Assembly: GCA_032871835.1 (NCBI GenBank)
Contig: CM065297.1
Location: 40,177,098 to 40,241,097, forward strand
Direction of reading: 5' to 3'
DNA from: Dipteronia dyeriana
Taxonomy: Eukaryota; Streptophyta; Magnoliopsida; Sapindales; Sapindaceae
DNA: 64,000 nucleotides
In this document: in pieces, positions 1 to 12,388 of the stretch
How positions within the stretch are numbered: position 1 is the first letter of the stretch
How the letters are laid out: each line of letters begins with the position of its first letter
Program-made: the position numbers and the translations under genes
Notes under the pieces: model-generated
What the model saw: only the letters and a program-made list of their open reading frames with translations
Told to the model about the DNA's origin: nothing
Database searches by the model: none

Positions 1-1
1 A

Positions 2-256
2 AAACGGATCACTATCTATTGTGACAATGGTGGAGTAGTGGCTAACTCGAGAGAACCAAAAAGTCATAAGAGAGGGAAACACATTGAAAGAAAGTATCAC
101 CTTCTAAGGAAAATTATGCATAGGGGTGACGTGACGATTACAAAGATCGCGTCATCAGAAAATCTAGCAGATCCGTTTACAAAGGCTCTTCCTCAAAAGA
201 GTTTTGATGGGCATATAGAGAATATAGGGATGAGAGATATGACACATTTGCTATAG
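2..256 (+). CDS. Copia pol C-terminus (RNase H tail), partial
   Basis: An open frame from the window edge to a stop just before an LTR. It encodes the end of the Ty1/copia RNase H domain, which degrades the RNA strand during reverse transcription. Visible hallmarks are CDNGGVV at the start, KSHKRGKHIERKYH in the middle and LADPFTKALP near the end, all typical of plant copia pol tails. The piece has no frameshift, so this element may be less decayed than those further right. The upstream gag, protease, integrase and RT lie outside the window. A polypurine tract and LTR follow directly, which fixes it as the 3' end of a plus-strand element. Confidence 0.9.
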   Translation, partial: KRITIYCDNGGVVANSREPKSHKRGKHIERKYHLLRKIMHRGDVTITKIASSENLADPFTKALPQKSFDGHIENIGMRDMTHLL

Positions 257-259
257 AGC

Positions 260-269
260 AAGTGGGAGA
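260..269 (+). other. Polypurine tract of the copia element
   Basis: AAGTGGGAGA, a purine run ending one base before the LTR start TGTTAGG. This is the expected plus-strand primer position in copia elements; the same motif borders the LTR of element B on the other strand. Confidence 0.8.
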
Positions 270-270
270 T

Positions 271-2483
271 TGTTAGGATTATGCTCGATAACAAGAGTGT
301 AATATTATAATTAACAATCTTTTCATATTAATAAAGTGATTTCTAGTTTAACAAATTTTATAACATTTATATTTTAATAATTATAATTGTCAAAAGTAAA
401 TAATTATAAGGTCAAAAGACTATAAGAAAATAAGAATTTTTCATACATCTAGATATGTATGAGGTAGACACAATTCTTTAGTTAGTCTTGAATAACATTC
501 ACAACTTAAGATAAAAGGTTGGGCGCCTTTATCTTGTCAAAGTTGTAGATTCTTTTGCTAGAATTTGAGTGGGATCAAATGTGTTATGATGAGTCTAAAA
601 TCATCAAAGTGTGGTGTCTTTGGGGAAAATAATCTAGTGCACTGGGTTCACTGAATAGGATCAAAATGAAAAACTTTATCTATAACCGTCGATGGATAAA
701 AGTTTTTATTTTAAGACAATCGGAAAGTCTATCTCAATCCTGAGATAAATGATGGACTTATGGTTGCAAGTGTTATCATTTGAGCTATCAATGAGTACGA
801 TTATATAGCATAGTCTATCCTCGATAGTTTGGTGGTATTCATTTGTTAATCGATAGAGGACTTCATTTATAGATATGGACATCGTGGCTTCAATTATTGA
901 ATGAGAGTAAAATACCATCATATGGATGCTTTAAGGTATTTAATATTAAATCTTAACGTTAATTTTTCAATAGTGTCTATTGAAACATGGCTTTTGGACA
1001 AGTCAAAATATCAAAGTTCAAAATGTTGCCATATGAGTAAATATGGTAACTTGGAGAGCTATAGGCGGTCTATGAGCTCTTGGCGATTACTGGTATTCTT
1101 CACGAGGATACACTTTCTCCAATAAGGTTATCTAGGGTATGAATGAGTAACATCAACTTATTCTATCTTTATTTAAGAGTTCAATTTTAGTTCTTTAGTT
1201 GAATGAAGTAAAATTAAATACATTGGACCTAAGTGAATCATTTGTTGATTGTGACTGGGTTGTGTCTATTAGAGCTTAAATTTATATAGCCCACCAAGAT
1301 CCCCGTTCCACACAAACTTGTATGGATCACTTGATATATTCTACCGGACCAATTTAGGGGTCTATTTAGAATTGTATTAAGGCATGTGAACTTGTTTCTT
1401 TTTGTAAGAATAGGTCTAGTTCACATGTGGACTTGTTATTAAGGTCCAATGGATTTAATAAAATTAGAAAAATAATATATGGCCAATATATATGTGTTGG
1501 GCAGCAAGGCTATTTAGAATAGATTAATTATATTATTTTTATTTTATTATTTAATTAAATGGAAATTAATTAATTTGTTGATTAATTAATTATTTAATTA
1601 AAAGTCAAAATCTTTTTCTATTAGGAGATGGTCTCTTAAATATTATACTATTTTGGTAGTATAATTAATATTAAAGACTATATTTGATAAGTAGATAAAT
1701 AAAAGGAATTATTTATCTAATCAAATTAGAAAGTCTTTAATATGGTTACAAATACACTATTGAGTTGGATTATGAGTCTTGGTGTAGGAAAGAATTTCTT
1801 TTGGAAAACGATTCCTTTTGGAAAAGGATTCTTAACCACCAAGTAAATCCACCTAAGGATAGGATTCTTAACCACAAAGTAAATCCTTCTTAGGAGAGGA
1901 TTTGGTCTCCTATATATATACTCGTAAATTTCGACCAATTATGAGTTTTTGGTGTGAGAAGTTGTTTTTTATTTGTTTTTTTATTGTTATAAAAAAAAAC
2001 TTCGTCCAACTCATTGTGTGAAGAATTCGGCCAAGCATAGAGAAAAGAGGGAACGTTTTTATTTTCGATAGTACACTAGTATCCTTTGCATCAAAAGGGA
2101 ATCAATGTTCACGTGAGTTTCAATCAAATTGATTGATAATTCAAAAGTGACCGGAAGTTCTTGGTTTTTCTCTTAGAGGATTATTGTGCCTAATAAAGAA
2201 TAAGATTTTATTTGTTTCTTCTGTCCTCAGGTATACAATTTAAAGAAAGGGAGCCCATACTCCTAGGTGATTCACGTTCGTGATTTGATTGGAAGATCTT
2301 CCATATTCAATTCGACGCTAGTTCAATCGCCACGAAAAAAAAAGGTACGATATTTTTTATGTACATTAATTAATCTAGGGTTAAGGTTCTTGTTATTAAA
2401 AGGGATTTTTTTTATATATACGCAAACCCTAATTTCTTTTTTTCTCACGCTTCCGTTGCATTTTTAACATGTTTTTCCCTACA
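271..2483 (+). repeat. Copia 3' LTR, family LTR-I (about 2.2 kb)
   Basis: The LTR begins TGTTAGG right after the polypurine tract and ends TTTCCCTACA. The right border is supported by a second copy of this LTR end at 46323, where a Met-tRNA primer site follows at once. Here the sequence instead passes into gypsy LTR-like DNA, so this is a 3' LTR inserted in another element. The LTR is long and AT-rich, with short internal repeats around 1848-1905 (AAGTAAATCC-type units). A fragment in reverse orientation is found inside the LTR at 58752-59786. Confidence 0.8.
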
Positions 2484-2656
2484 CAAGGTACCCCAATAGT
2501 AGGCTGGTACCTCGGGATACCTCGCCATCGCCATAAGTCAAGCACCACCTCACCTAGATGGTATCTCAGGATACCTCGCCAACATACGTGTAATCCAAGA
2601 TACTTTACCACATCACCAGGTCAATGCTTTAAAGAAGCATGTCGATAATAGTGGAA

Positions 2657-3231
2657 TGTTGGAACCCCATTCACTGGTTACGTAGCGGAAATAGGTTTTA
2701 AAATTTTTAATATAGATCTTAATTTGTATCTGGGACCAGTGAACTTGGGATAGTAATTATTTTTTGAAACTAATACAGACATTATGTAAACTCAGGAAAT
2801 TCTAATCAGTAAAATCAGAAGAAGAAAATCTTACCAACGTTTGGAGGCTCATTCACTTTATGATATGCTTCTGTCTGAACCACTCGATCTGCCTCACTAT
2901 CTCCAGGGACTGGTAACTGCGTGTGGGGGCGTCACGGTCTTAGGAACTTGAATGGGGGATGTAGAGAGAATTGAAGAAACTTTTCTTCTATGTGTTTCAA
3001 AAATACACAAAACAATAAACAAGATATATATATATATTCTTTTTCGTGTCACTGTGACAACTACATGCAAAATCAAAAACAACTTTTGTTTTTCTTGATC
3101 TCTCTCTTTCATGTACACCCAAAATTTTCATCTGATGCAAATTTTATTTTATCTTTCTTATTCCCCGCAATAGCTTGCTTTTTGATATCTATCTTTTTTT
3201 TTCTCAACTGATTCGCCCACTTATCTTTTTA

Positions 3232-3271
<40 letters not shown>

Positions 3272-4785
3272 ACCACGTGCCACTTCTTGCGTTATATATA
3301 TATATATTATGCGTATCAGGTATTTGTTTCATATGCAAATTCTTCTTTTGACTATTGTTTCATGTGCAGACACCAATTTGCATCCAATGCAATCTCTTGT
3401 GTTACTAATTGATATATATCTTTTAATTATCCATTTCAAATATATCAAATGTATTAAAAGTGATAATTAGTATTTTAAATTTAAATTTAAAATCAAATAC
3501 ATAGTTAAATGATTTAGTAAAAATAAAATAATACTATTATTTTATCTTCACCTAAATCCATATATCAACTAACACCCTCCAATTAATAGTTAATTAATAA
3601 TTCATAATTATCGGTATAATTAAATAATCTAATTATTTAATTAATTAATTTAACTATTAACATACATTAATTAAATAATCTTATTATTCAATTAATTCCC
3701 GAATATATACGTGTCACTTTTGTAACACAATTAATTGGACAATCCGATTAATTAACCGTCACCCTTGTTACCTAAATCGATCGGGCTAGCAAGGGGACCT
3801 AATGGACCCACAGTATTTTGAGCTCCAATAATCCTTGGAATCATTAATTAAACTCTTTAATTAATATTCCTTGATTATTAACTCCGGTGTTATTCCACTA
3901 AAAACCCGAAGCCGCACTCTCTCAACTGTAGACGCTTTTACACAGACCGATACAACTAGGTGTCCATCGATATAGCTATTACACATGGTGTGATCCTCCA
4001 CACTAGTTAATAATTAGAGCTGGGTCATAATGTCCGTTATACCCCTCTAATTATATATATTCTTTAAGTACCATTGATTCTTTAATGGATAATAAATCCT
4101 ATTTCCTCCAGGAATTAGGAGAGCGCTCATATTGTCCAAGCCCCGAATCAACCCTTAAAGGAACTACCATCTATTTCTCACAAGAAAGAGTGGCTTACAC
4201 TATTGTGTACAAACCTTCCCAGCCATAAGCCAAATTGTTATCCCAACATACGGAGCATATTGATCGGGAACAACATCCGACCTCACCCATGGTATATCAA
4301 AGACCACGATCTAACCTGAAGGAGTCGATAAGACACTCAGGAATATGATCATCCACATATAGCCATCATTAGTTTATATATATGAATCTCATTGGTAAAC
4401 AGATCTTGGTGAGAGATTATATAGATCATGACCCAGTCCTATATAATTACATTATACAAAGTGCCTCAATTTCCATATCTCATATGAATGATTCAGGATA
4501 GAATGATCGTACATTATGGAATGGACCGCAGCTATATATTAACCACAAATGAAGTACCCAACTTTATTTGCTATCTATGGACTCTTCAGATTGCACGTCT
4601 CTTACTGTATCCATCCGTATATGACACTCATATACACAGTTCGAGATTACATCCGGCAATATTGGATGTTAAATATATGCACAAGTTATAAAATAAACAA
4701 CACATCATGATTGAATTGAACTTTTCCTTTTATTTATTTCATAAATCCATTTACAAATTACATCTTTAGGGCATAAACCCCAATA
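2657..4785 (-). repeat. Solo copia LTR, family LTR-II
   Basis: A complete 2.1-kb LTR-II. On the plus strand it starts TGTTGGAACCCC and ends CCCCAATA (family consensus CCCCAACA). It matches the LTRs of element B over its whole length, with many substitutions. There is no internal region. The flanks are TGGAA on the left and AGGAA on the right, one mismatch from a 5-bp target duplication, so this is most simply a solo LTR left by LTR-LTR recombination. It carries one copy of the 55-bp unit that is duplicated in B. Confidence 0.85.
3233..3307. repeat. TA microsatellites inside the solo LTR
   Basis: Two TA runs (about 3233-3269 and 3291-3307). Similar runs occur at the equivalent place in other LTR-II copies, for example 25291-25330 and 59249-59282, so they are a variable part of the LTR. 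Confidence 0.9.
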
Positions 4786-5406
4786 AGGAAGTCAAATTAT
4801 TCTCCAAGGTGTAAGCAAACTCCACGTATGTGTAATTATAGTGACAAAGTCCAAAAAGCAAACAAACATGTTTCCTGCCAAGATATCCTCCGCTAGTCGT
4901 TTCTCTATGGTCAATCGCATTAAACGGAAAATCCCATCAAATGGGGGACGAAGATCAATCCAGTGATCTGCAGAGTGTACGCTCTGGAAAAACCCTAGCC
5001 ACTTCATGTATAAGTATAAGGTCAAAATCGACTAGGGGAGGAGATAAAAAAAAATGATTGAGCATTAACTTAATTCTACAATCTAGAACAAGCCTAGTCA
5101 TTACTGTCGAAAGTTATTTCCACTTTTTGACAGATACAAGATCGCAACCTCAATATTAGTTAGGCAAGAGAGATTGAGATAGAGAGTTTTCACACCACAA
5201 TGTTGTTACCATTTCGCTGTATTCATCACTTTATTTGAACAATAATATTATCCCTCACATCAACGTTTCCTTTTAATAACCTTACCCATTTTTACACTTA
5301 AAACCGGTACCGAAGGTACTAACCCCAACCGTAATTCACCGTTATCGTGGCATTGAGGGTGTTATCTGAGATTCTTCACCTAGAGCGAATTTTTGGTTAA
5401 CACATT

Positions 5407-5425
5407 TTGGCGTTGTCTTTGGGGA
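5407..5425 (+). other. Gypsy G1 primer-binding site
   Basis: TTGGCGTTGTCTTTGGGGA directly after the LTR end. It resembles the 'TTGGCGCCGTCTGTGGGGA' sites of plant Tat-type gypsy elements with a few substitutions. It sets the 5' end of G1 on the plus strand. Confidence 0.7.
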
Positions 5426-5452
5426 AAAAAGTCCCACACCCTTTATAAAGTC

Positions 5453-6423
5453 ATGTATTTGTTGTGTTTACAAGATCACGAGGCTTTGTTCGTTCCAAGG
5501 GTAGCCCGAAGCGTCTGGGAATCAATCTGTAGCCTCCACCCGGAAGGCTTATAGGAAAGGAAGGAAGTTGAAGCATCAGAATCCGATCCTAGAACTGACC
5601 GATACCAGGTAATCCCTGGTCCCTTCGACGATAGGCCAGGCCATGCTGGAACAATAGAAACATATTTCATGGAAAGTATTTGCCAACGTAAGGTGGTAGA
5701 GGGAATTACTCCACAACCGGTGAAACCTAGCGCTTGCAAGGACCCTAAGTAACAGGGAACTAGGACCACCACCATCGACCGATTGGGACCTCCACCACCA
5801 ATTCTGTCCCGTGAGAAGTTGGGACCTCTGCCTTCAGTCTTAGACCAGTTAGAGCCCATGCCTCCAGAACCGCTCAGGCTGACCCATTTTCAACCCATAA
5901 AAGTGAAATCTATTGTTGACATCCAGCATGAGAGACCCTGCCACTCACTTAGACCAACAGATATTAGGAAAGAACCCATACCTGAGGCAGGAGGTTGCTG
6001 GAGAAGCACCATAAGGGATCTTAGACTGGAAGGTAACAGAGGTGAGGCCTCCTTCTCCATTGAGGGCTCCAACAATGAGGAATATGAGGTCAAATCTAAG
6101 AACGTGGGGAACAAGCGTCTATGGGGATCAGCTGTCCCAGAGGCAAAGGGAGATCTAGGAATTGAGGAAGGGTAGGCATAAGAAGGTCAAGAAGGGTCCC
6201 TTGAGTGAGATGAATGCCCCTTTCACTAGAAAGATTAGGGAAATCGAACTCCAGCCCAAATTCAAAATGCCAACGGATAAGTTCTCAGGCACTAAGGATC
6301 CTTTGAGTCAATTTGAGAGCTTTATCCAGTAAATGGAGGTCCAGAACATTGCCAGGGTGGCCATGTGCCGAATGTTTCCGACCACATTGACGGATCATGC
6401 CAAGGCATGGTTTAGGAAGCTAC
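5453..6423 (+). pseudogene. Gypsy G1 gag, 5' part, broken
   Basis: Gag forms the virus-like particle shell. An ATG at 5453 opens a frame rich in Pro, Ser and charged residues, with stops, until about 6165. The reading then shifts frame and shows the retrotransposon Gag domain: FSGTKDPLSQFESF, then CRMFPTTL, then AKAWFRKL at the very end. The frame is cut off at 6423 by element A. An in-frame stop lies before MEVQNIARVAMC. The rest of gag is not present on the far side of the copia insertions at 21491, where protease-like sequence begins, so a segment was lost. Confidence 0.8.
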
Positions 6424-8417
6424 TGTTAGGGTTTATACCCTAAACATGTAACTTGTAAATGGATTTATGAAGTAAATAAAAAGAAAGGTTCAATTCATTA
6501 TGTTATGTTATTTATTTTATAAACTTGTGTACATATTAACATCCTAGATTTCCAGATATAATATAGAACTGTGTATATGAGTGTCATATAGAGTCCATAG
6601 ATAGCAAATAAAGTTGGGTACTTTATTTGTGGTTAATCTATAGCTGCGGTTCATTTCGTAATGTACAGTGATTCTATCCTGAATCATTCATATAAGATTT
6701 GGGAATGAAGGCATCTTGTATGATGTGATCATATAGGACTTGGCCATGATCTATATGAATCTCACACCAAGATCCGTTTGCCGATGAGATTCATATATAT
6801 CAACTAATGATGGCTATATATGGGTGATCTTAATCATGAGTGTCTTATCGACTCCTTCAGGTTAGATCTTGGTCTTTGATATGCCATGGGTAAGGTCAGA
6901 TGCATTTCCTGATCAATATACTCTGTATGTTGGGATTACAGTTTGGCTTGTTACTGGGAAGGTTTGTACACAATAGTGGAATCCACTTCTTCTTGTGAGA
7001 AGTAGATGGTAATTCCCTTAAGGGTTGATTCGAGGCTTGGACAATATAAGCGCTCTCTTAATTCCATGAGAAAAAAGATTTATTGTCCATTAGAGAATCA
7101 ATGGTACTTAAAGGATATATGTAATTAGAGGGGTATAACGGACATTATGACCCAGTTCTAATTATGAACTACTGTGGAGGATCACACCATATATAATAGC
7201 TATATCGATGGACACCGAGTTGTATCAGTCTGTGTAAAAACGTCTGCAGTTGAGAGAGTGAAGCTTCAGGTTTTTAGTGGAATAACATCGGAGTTAATAA
7301 TCAAAGAATATTAATTTAAGAGTTTAATTAATGATTCTGAGGATTATTGGAGCTCAAAATACTGTGGGTCCATTCGGTCCCCTTGCTAGCCCAATCGTTT
7401 TACGTTAATTAGATTGTCCAATTAATTGTGTTACGAAAGTGACACGTGTCAGGAGTTGATTGAGTAATTAGATTATTCAATTGATTAAAATGACAATTAT
7501 GACAATTAAATAATAAGATTATTTAATAGTGTAATTAGCCATGAATGGTGGGATTTAATTGTTATTTATTTTTTAATGATGAGATACGATGATTATCTCA
7601 TTTATTAAATAAAATCAATTATATATATTTGAATTTGAATTGTTTAAATTTAAATATATATATATAATTGATTTTATTTAATAAATGAGATAATCATCGT
7701 ATCTCATCATTAAAAAATAAATAACAATTAAATCCCACCATTCATGGCTAATTACACTATTAAAATATAGATATTTTTTAATATGATATTATTTGTGCGT
7801 GAGAACGCACGGCAAAAATATATATAATATATTTTGTGCAAAGAAAAGGTGCACACATTAATGACATGCCAGAAGGTGTGCGTGGGTTCTACTAACAAAA
7901 GAAAAAAAGATAGTTTTTTTTTCTTTTCAAAAAAGCGTGCATCAGGTCTTTTACTTAAAAAAAAAATAGTCGCAGATCAATTTTGCTATTGAAGCAATTA
8001 GTGTGTGTAAAACACATATCAACATATATATCAGAATTTGTATGTGATGCAAATGGTGCAAGTGTTGCATAATAAAAATTAAGAAAGAGTTTCTTAGTTT
8101 TCCTACATCATCCATTCTAAGTTTCTGAAACCGTGACGTGCTCACACGCAGTTACCAGTCTCGGGAATAGTTAGGAAGATTAGTGGTACATATAAGGAGC
8201 AAATCAAAAAGTGAAGGAACCTCCAAACGTTGGTAAGCTTATTAATTACAATTTTCTGTATTTACATATATATTTTATTAGTGTAATAATTTTTATATAT
8301 ATTTGTTCCGAAAATAATTACGATCCCAAGTTCTTTGATCCTAGATACAGATTACGGTATGTATAAAAAAAATTAAAACCTATTTCTGCTGAGTTACCGG
8401 TGAACGGGGTTCCATTA
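6424..8417 (+). repeat. 5' LTR of copia A (LTR-II) with internal hairpin
   Basis: Begins TGTTAGGGTTTATACCC and ends GGTTCCATTA (family consensus GGTTCCAACA), directly before the primer site. The left two thirds align with other LTR-II copies. The part around 7522-7764 differs from them by a long perfect inverted repeat, listed separately. Confidence 0.85.
7522..7764. repeat. Perfect 107-bp inverted repeat (hairpin)
   Basis: Left arm 7522-7628 and right arm 7658-7764 are exact reverse complements over 107 bp as read base by base, with a 29-bp AT-rich loop. The loop (GAATTTGAATTGTTTAAATT) and left arm correspond to ordinary LTR-II sequence. The right arm replaces what other copies have there, so it appears to be an inverted duplicate of the left arm. 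Confidence 0.95.
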
Positions 8418-8431
8418 ATTGGTATCAGAGC
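8418..8431 (+). other. Copia A primer-binding site (initiator Met tRNA)
   Basis: ATTGGTATCAGAGC abuts the LTR end. TGGTATCAGAGC is the standard complement of plant initiator-Met tRNA used by copia elements. Confidence 0.9.
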
Positions 8432-9978
8432 TAGTTTAATTTTTGGAACAGGAAATTATTTTCGATGCTCCTGTATGTATGATTGTGTAGGCACGATTTA
8501 AATTGACTGTAGGATATTTTTGTATGTATATTAAATTTTTGAATTTACAAAAACTTGATTGATCGTTAATTATATGGTACTGTGAATTTAGGGTTTATGG
8601 GTTGTATTTTTTTTTTGTTTATTTTTTTTTACTGTAATTGTATTGTAAAAAAAAATGTAACCTATATTGAAGACCTGGAAAAATCATGAAAAAGGATTCA
8701 TGAGATGAGTCGGAGTGACCTGAAGAGACTGGAAGACTCGAAAATTATAAGAAGACCAAGGAATGCCTTGGGGTATTTTTGTAATTTTATATTCTAAATT
8801 TGTTTTAGGTTAAATAATCCACAGTACTCGGTCAATTCATGTATGCTTTATATTATGTGATGATAAAAGCATTGTCATGCATATGTATGTCATTTAGATT
8901 AGATGTGCCTACACAAATACATTTGATATGTCATACATGCATCATAGCCTGATATTTTTTGTATTTTTTTTAATGTGATTAAAATGGATAAATAAATAAA
9001 TTGGCTATGAAAATGAGATTAGTTTTTTAATGGTTAAAAAAACTTAGTGATTCTCATTAACATTAATCTAGTTATTAAAGAGTTTAATAAGTTAGATTAA
9101 TGGGGTCATTTTTGTAATTAGGATTAATATGATTATTTTCCTAATAATAAATGAACCGAATGTTATGCTAGAGTTTTAATAGTTAAAACTTGATAAACAA
9201 TTTCATAATAATCTGAGCTTAGTAAATAGTTTACAAAAACTTAGATTATTCACTAATAGATTAGATTTTTAATTGTTAAAAATCATTAATAATTTATTAG
9301 TTAATTAGAACTTGTTTATAATAATGAATTAGTTAATGCACTAGATAGCTTGATTAAAGTTAGCCGTTTGATCCTGTAGAGTCTAGGTGCATTAACGGAT
9401 AATAGAAAACCCTAGTCTTAAAATAGTGAGTAGGAGAGGGATATATGGCATATATATCCCGCGGTCACCATCATTAGTTCAACACCGTGAGATCCGAGTG
9501 GGGCCTCGTGACGGCTTTTCTTTCGTCCTCCCTAAGGAGGGTTTCCACAAAGGTCAATACCAAGGTTGACTTCCTAACGGATAAGATTTTAGATGGTATT
9601 TCGGGATTGACTGACCCTAAGGTAACAATTCTCGAGTTAAGCTAGTGAGATCTGAAATGGTGGGTTACACTCACGAAGGTTTTGATTAAGTTTATTAATT
9701 AAAAACCTGACTAAAAAAATGATGGTTGAATGATATGGAATAAGAGTTATTCTAGAATATCATTTGATTGAGAATGTCTCGGTCCAACATGCAAAGACTT
9801 GACCAACCCTATGGCGACACTTCTTTGTGGTATGTTGGATTGTCGTGGTATAGCAACTAGTTTTAGGGTAGTTCTAGTTCGTTCAATATGTGTATGAATC
9901 ATGTTTAAATTTATGAAAAAGCACTCGCACTTGTTTTAAATAAATGACTGAATGAATGTTTTATTTATTTCAGCAATA
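8432..9978 (+). other. Copia A leader (5' UTR), no gene seen
   Basis: A 1.5-kb AT-rich leader between primer site and gag, matching the B leader at 18238-19902 in inverted orientation. A pyrimidine-rich TTTATTTATTTCAG lies just before the gag start and looks like a 3' splice site, so the leader may contain an intron; I did not identify the donor. Confidence 0.6.
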
Positions 9979-12388
9979 ATGTCTTCTGCGGTACTTCAAA
10001 TTCTTGCAAACGACAAATTAATTGGTGATAACTACACTAAGTGGAAACTTAAAATTAATGCAATATTGGTCACCAAAGACCTTAAGTTTGTGCTGACTAA
10101 GGAATGTCCTCCTGCGCCTGCTGCCAACACCACACGAACTGTTCGTGAGGCATACCAGAGATGTCATCTGATAAAAAAGGCCCAAACATATCTGTTGGCT
10201 TCAATGACAGACGTGCTTGTCACAAAGCATGAAACAATGACTTCAGCATTCGAAATCATGGAGTCATTTGAAACTATGTTCGGGTAGCCTTCCGAGCAAA
10301 AGTGACAAGAAGCTATTCGTTCCGCTATGCTCACTCGCATGAAAGAAGGTGCGTCAGTTCGGGAACATGTTCTGAGCATGATGTCATACTTCAACACGGC
10401 AGAAGTCAATGGCAGGGACATTGACGAACCCAGTGAAGTAAACATCATACTAAAGACTCTTCCAAAGAGTTTCGATCAGTTTAAAAGCAACTACGGGATG
10501 AACAAGTTAAAGTTCAGTCTTACACAGTTGATCAATGAGCTCGCTACCTTTGAGTCCTTGATTAAGGATAACAAAGGCAAGACCGGTGAGGCAAATGTTA
10601 CCGAACCATCTTTCTCTAATAATAAGAAAAGGAAGAGGTCTGCTGGAAAGGCAAAGAATAAGCCCAAACCCAAGAAAGCCCATAGCAAAGGCGCCTCCAC
10701 TGACCAAGGCAAGGGAAAATTTTTCCATTGAGACAAAGTCGAACACTGGAAGAGGAACTGTCCTCAATATCTGGAGGAGGCTGCCAAGAAAAAGAAAATG
10801 AAAGGTAAATATGATTTACTTGTTCATGAATCTTGTTTAGTGGAAGATGATTCTTCACCCTGGATAGTTGATTCGGGGGCCACTAATCATGTTTGTTCTT
10901 CTTTGCAGTGGACTGATTCTTGGACACCGCTAGGGGAGGGAGCCTTCTCAATACGTGTGGGGTCAGGGGATGTCATGTCTGCACGAGCAGTGGGCGTAAT
11001 TAGATTATGTTTTTGTAATAATTATATATTGTTGGACAATGTATTTCTTATTCCTGGATTTACACGGAATTTGATTTCAATTTCTAAGTTGTTAGAATAA
11101 AAATATTTTGTTTCTTTTAATAATAAGTCTGTTATTGTTGGATAGAATGGTCTGAATATTTGTTCAGGAATTAATGAAAACAATTTGTATGTGTTAAGAC
11201 CGTAAATACATACTACACTGATCAACACCGAAATGTTTAAGGTTGAAAAACCAAAAACTAAACGACATAAGATTTTTCCAGATAATGACAAGTATCTCTG
11301 GCATCTAAGACTTTGTCATATCAACCTTGACCGGATAGACAGATTAGTAAAAAGCGGACCTTTAAGTGAGTTAAAGGTTGGCACCTTACCTGTCTGTAAA
11401 TCTTGTTTGGAAGGTAAGATGACTAAGAGACCTTTTACAGGAAAATGGCTTAGAGCTACAAAACCACTAGAGCTTATACATACAGACGTCTGCGAACCGA
11501 TGAATGTTAAAGCTAGGGGTGGTTATAAGTATTATGTCACCTTTATAAATGACTATTCAAGATACAGATATGTCTACCTGATGCAATGAAAGTTGATAAC
11601 ATTTGAAAAGTTTAAAGAATTCTGAGCTGAAGTTGAGAATCAATTAGGTAGGACTATCAAGTCACTACGATCGGATCGTGGAGGTTGGCACCTTGACCAA
11701 GAGTTTGAAGACTTCATGTCAAGCATGGGATAGTTTTCTAACTCACAGCTCCCGGTACACCTCAGCAAAATGGTGTAGCATAGAGGAGAAATAGAACCCT
11801 AATGGAAATGGTGAGATCTATGATTATTTTCTCATCATTACCAAATTCCTTCTAGGGATATGCATTACAAACAGCGACATACATTTTGAATGTAGTACCA
11901 TCCAAATCTGTTCCTAAGACTCCCTTAGAGTTATGGAATGGTCGTAAAGCTAGTTTGTAACATTTCCACATATGGGGGTTTCCAACACACGTGCTGAAGA
12001 ACAAAACTGGAATGCTAAACTCCAAGTCTGTTGTCTGCCTGTTTGTAGGATACTCCAATGAGACCAGAGGTGAACACTTCTATAGTCCCGAAGATAACAA
12101 AGTATTTGTATCGACAAATGAAACGTTTCTTGAGGACAATTACATTAGTGACCATAAACCTCGTTCCAATATTGTATTAAATGAGTTGGAGCCTGGTGAG
12201 ACTAGTGCTTCATCAACAAGAGTTGTTGATCCACAAACATTTGAGAGTCAGATGGTTCCTGATAAAGATACACTACCACCTAGACGTAGTGAGAGGGTTG
12301 TGAGACAACCTGAATGCTATTTAGCTAAATGTGAGGGATAAGGTGTTGTCTCTGCTGATAATGTGAATGATTCATTGACATTTAAGAA
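9979..12388 (+). pseudogene. Copia A gag-protease-integrase polyprotein, decayed
   Basis: ATG at 9979. The first part is a copia gag (LIGDNYTKWKLKINAIL near the N-terminus). The knuckle CCHC box survives as HWKRNC at about 10750, but its second Cys codon is TGA. Protease has VDSGATNH at 10867-10890. The pre-integrase zinc finger shows CHINLDRI and CKSCLEGKMTKRPF. The integrase core starts HTDVCEPM, followed by FINDYSRYRYVY. In-frame stops include 10285, 10303, 10729, 11098, 11587 and 11623. The frame shifts near 11735, and the end of integrase is open from about 11991 to 12341. RT is absent because the element is cut at TFKN. It cannot be functional. Confidence 0.9.

Larger units (their letters stand above)
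2484..5406 (+). repeat. Gypsy G1 5' LTR, split by a solo copia LTR
   Basis: The sequence on both sides of the solo LTR (2484-2656 and 4786-5406) reads as one unit ending at a gypsy-type primer site. The right end is near GGTTAACA at 5395-5402. A TATA-like ATGTATAAGTATAAGG lies near 5007. The left end is not defined because the LTR-I element abuts it. Assignment as the G1 5' LTR rests on the primer site and on the gag that follows. Confidence 0.55.
6424..12388 (+). mobile_element. Copia element A (LTR-II family), 3'-truncated
   Basis: Order on the plus strand: 5' LTR, Met-tRNA primer site, 1.5-kb leader, gag, protease, integrase. It was inserted into the gag of gypsy G1. The element stops in pol where the LTR of element B begins; no RT, RNase H or 3' LTR of A is found beyond B. 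The 5 bp left of the LTR are GCTAC; the matching target copy is missing with the lost 3' end. Confidence 0.85.

Noticed and set aside
5476..5859. 127-residue minus-strand frame over the start of G1 gag
   Set aside because: It is opposite to a gag with a primer site upstream and a Gag core downstream; no family resemblance.
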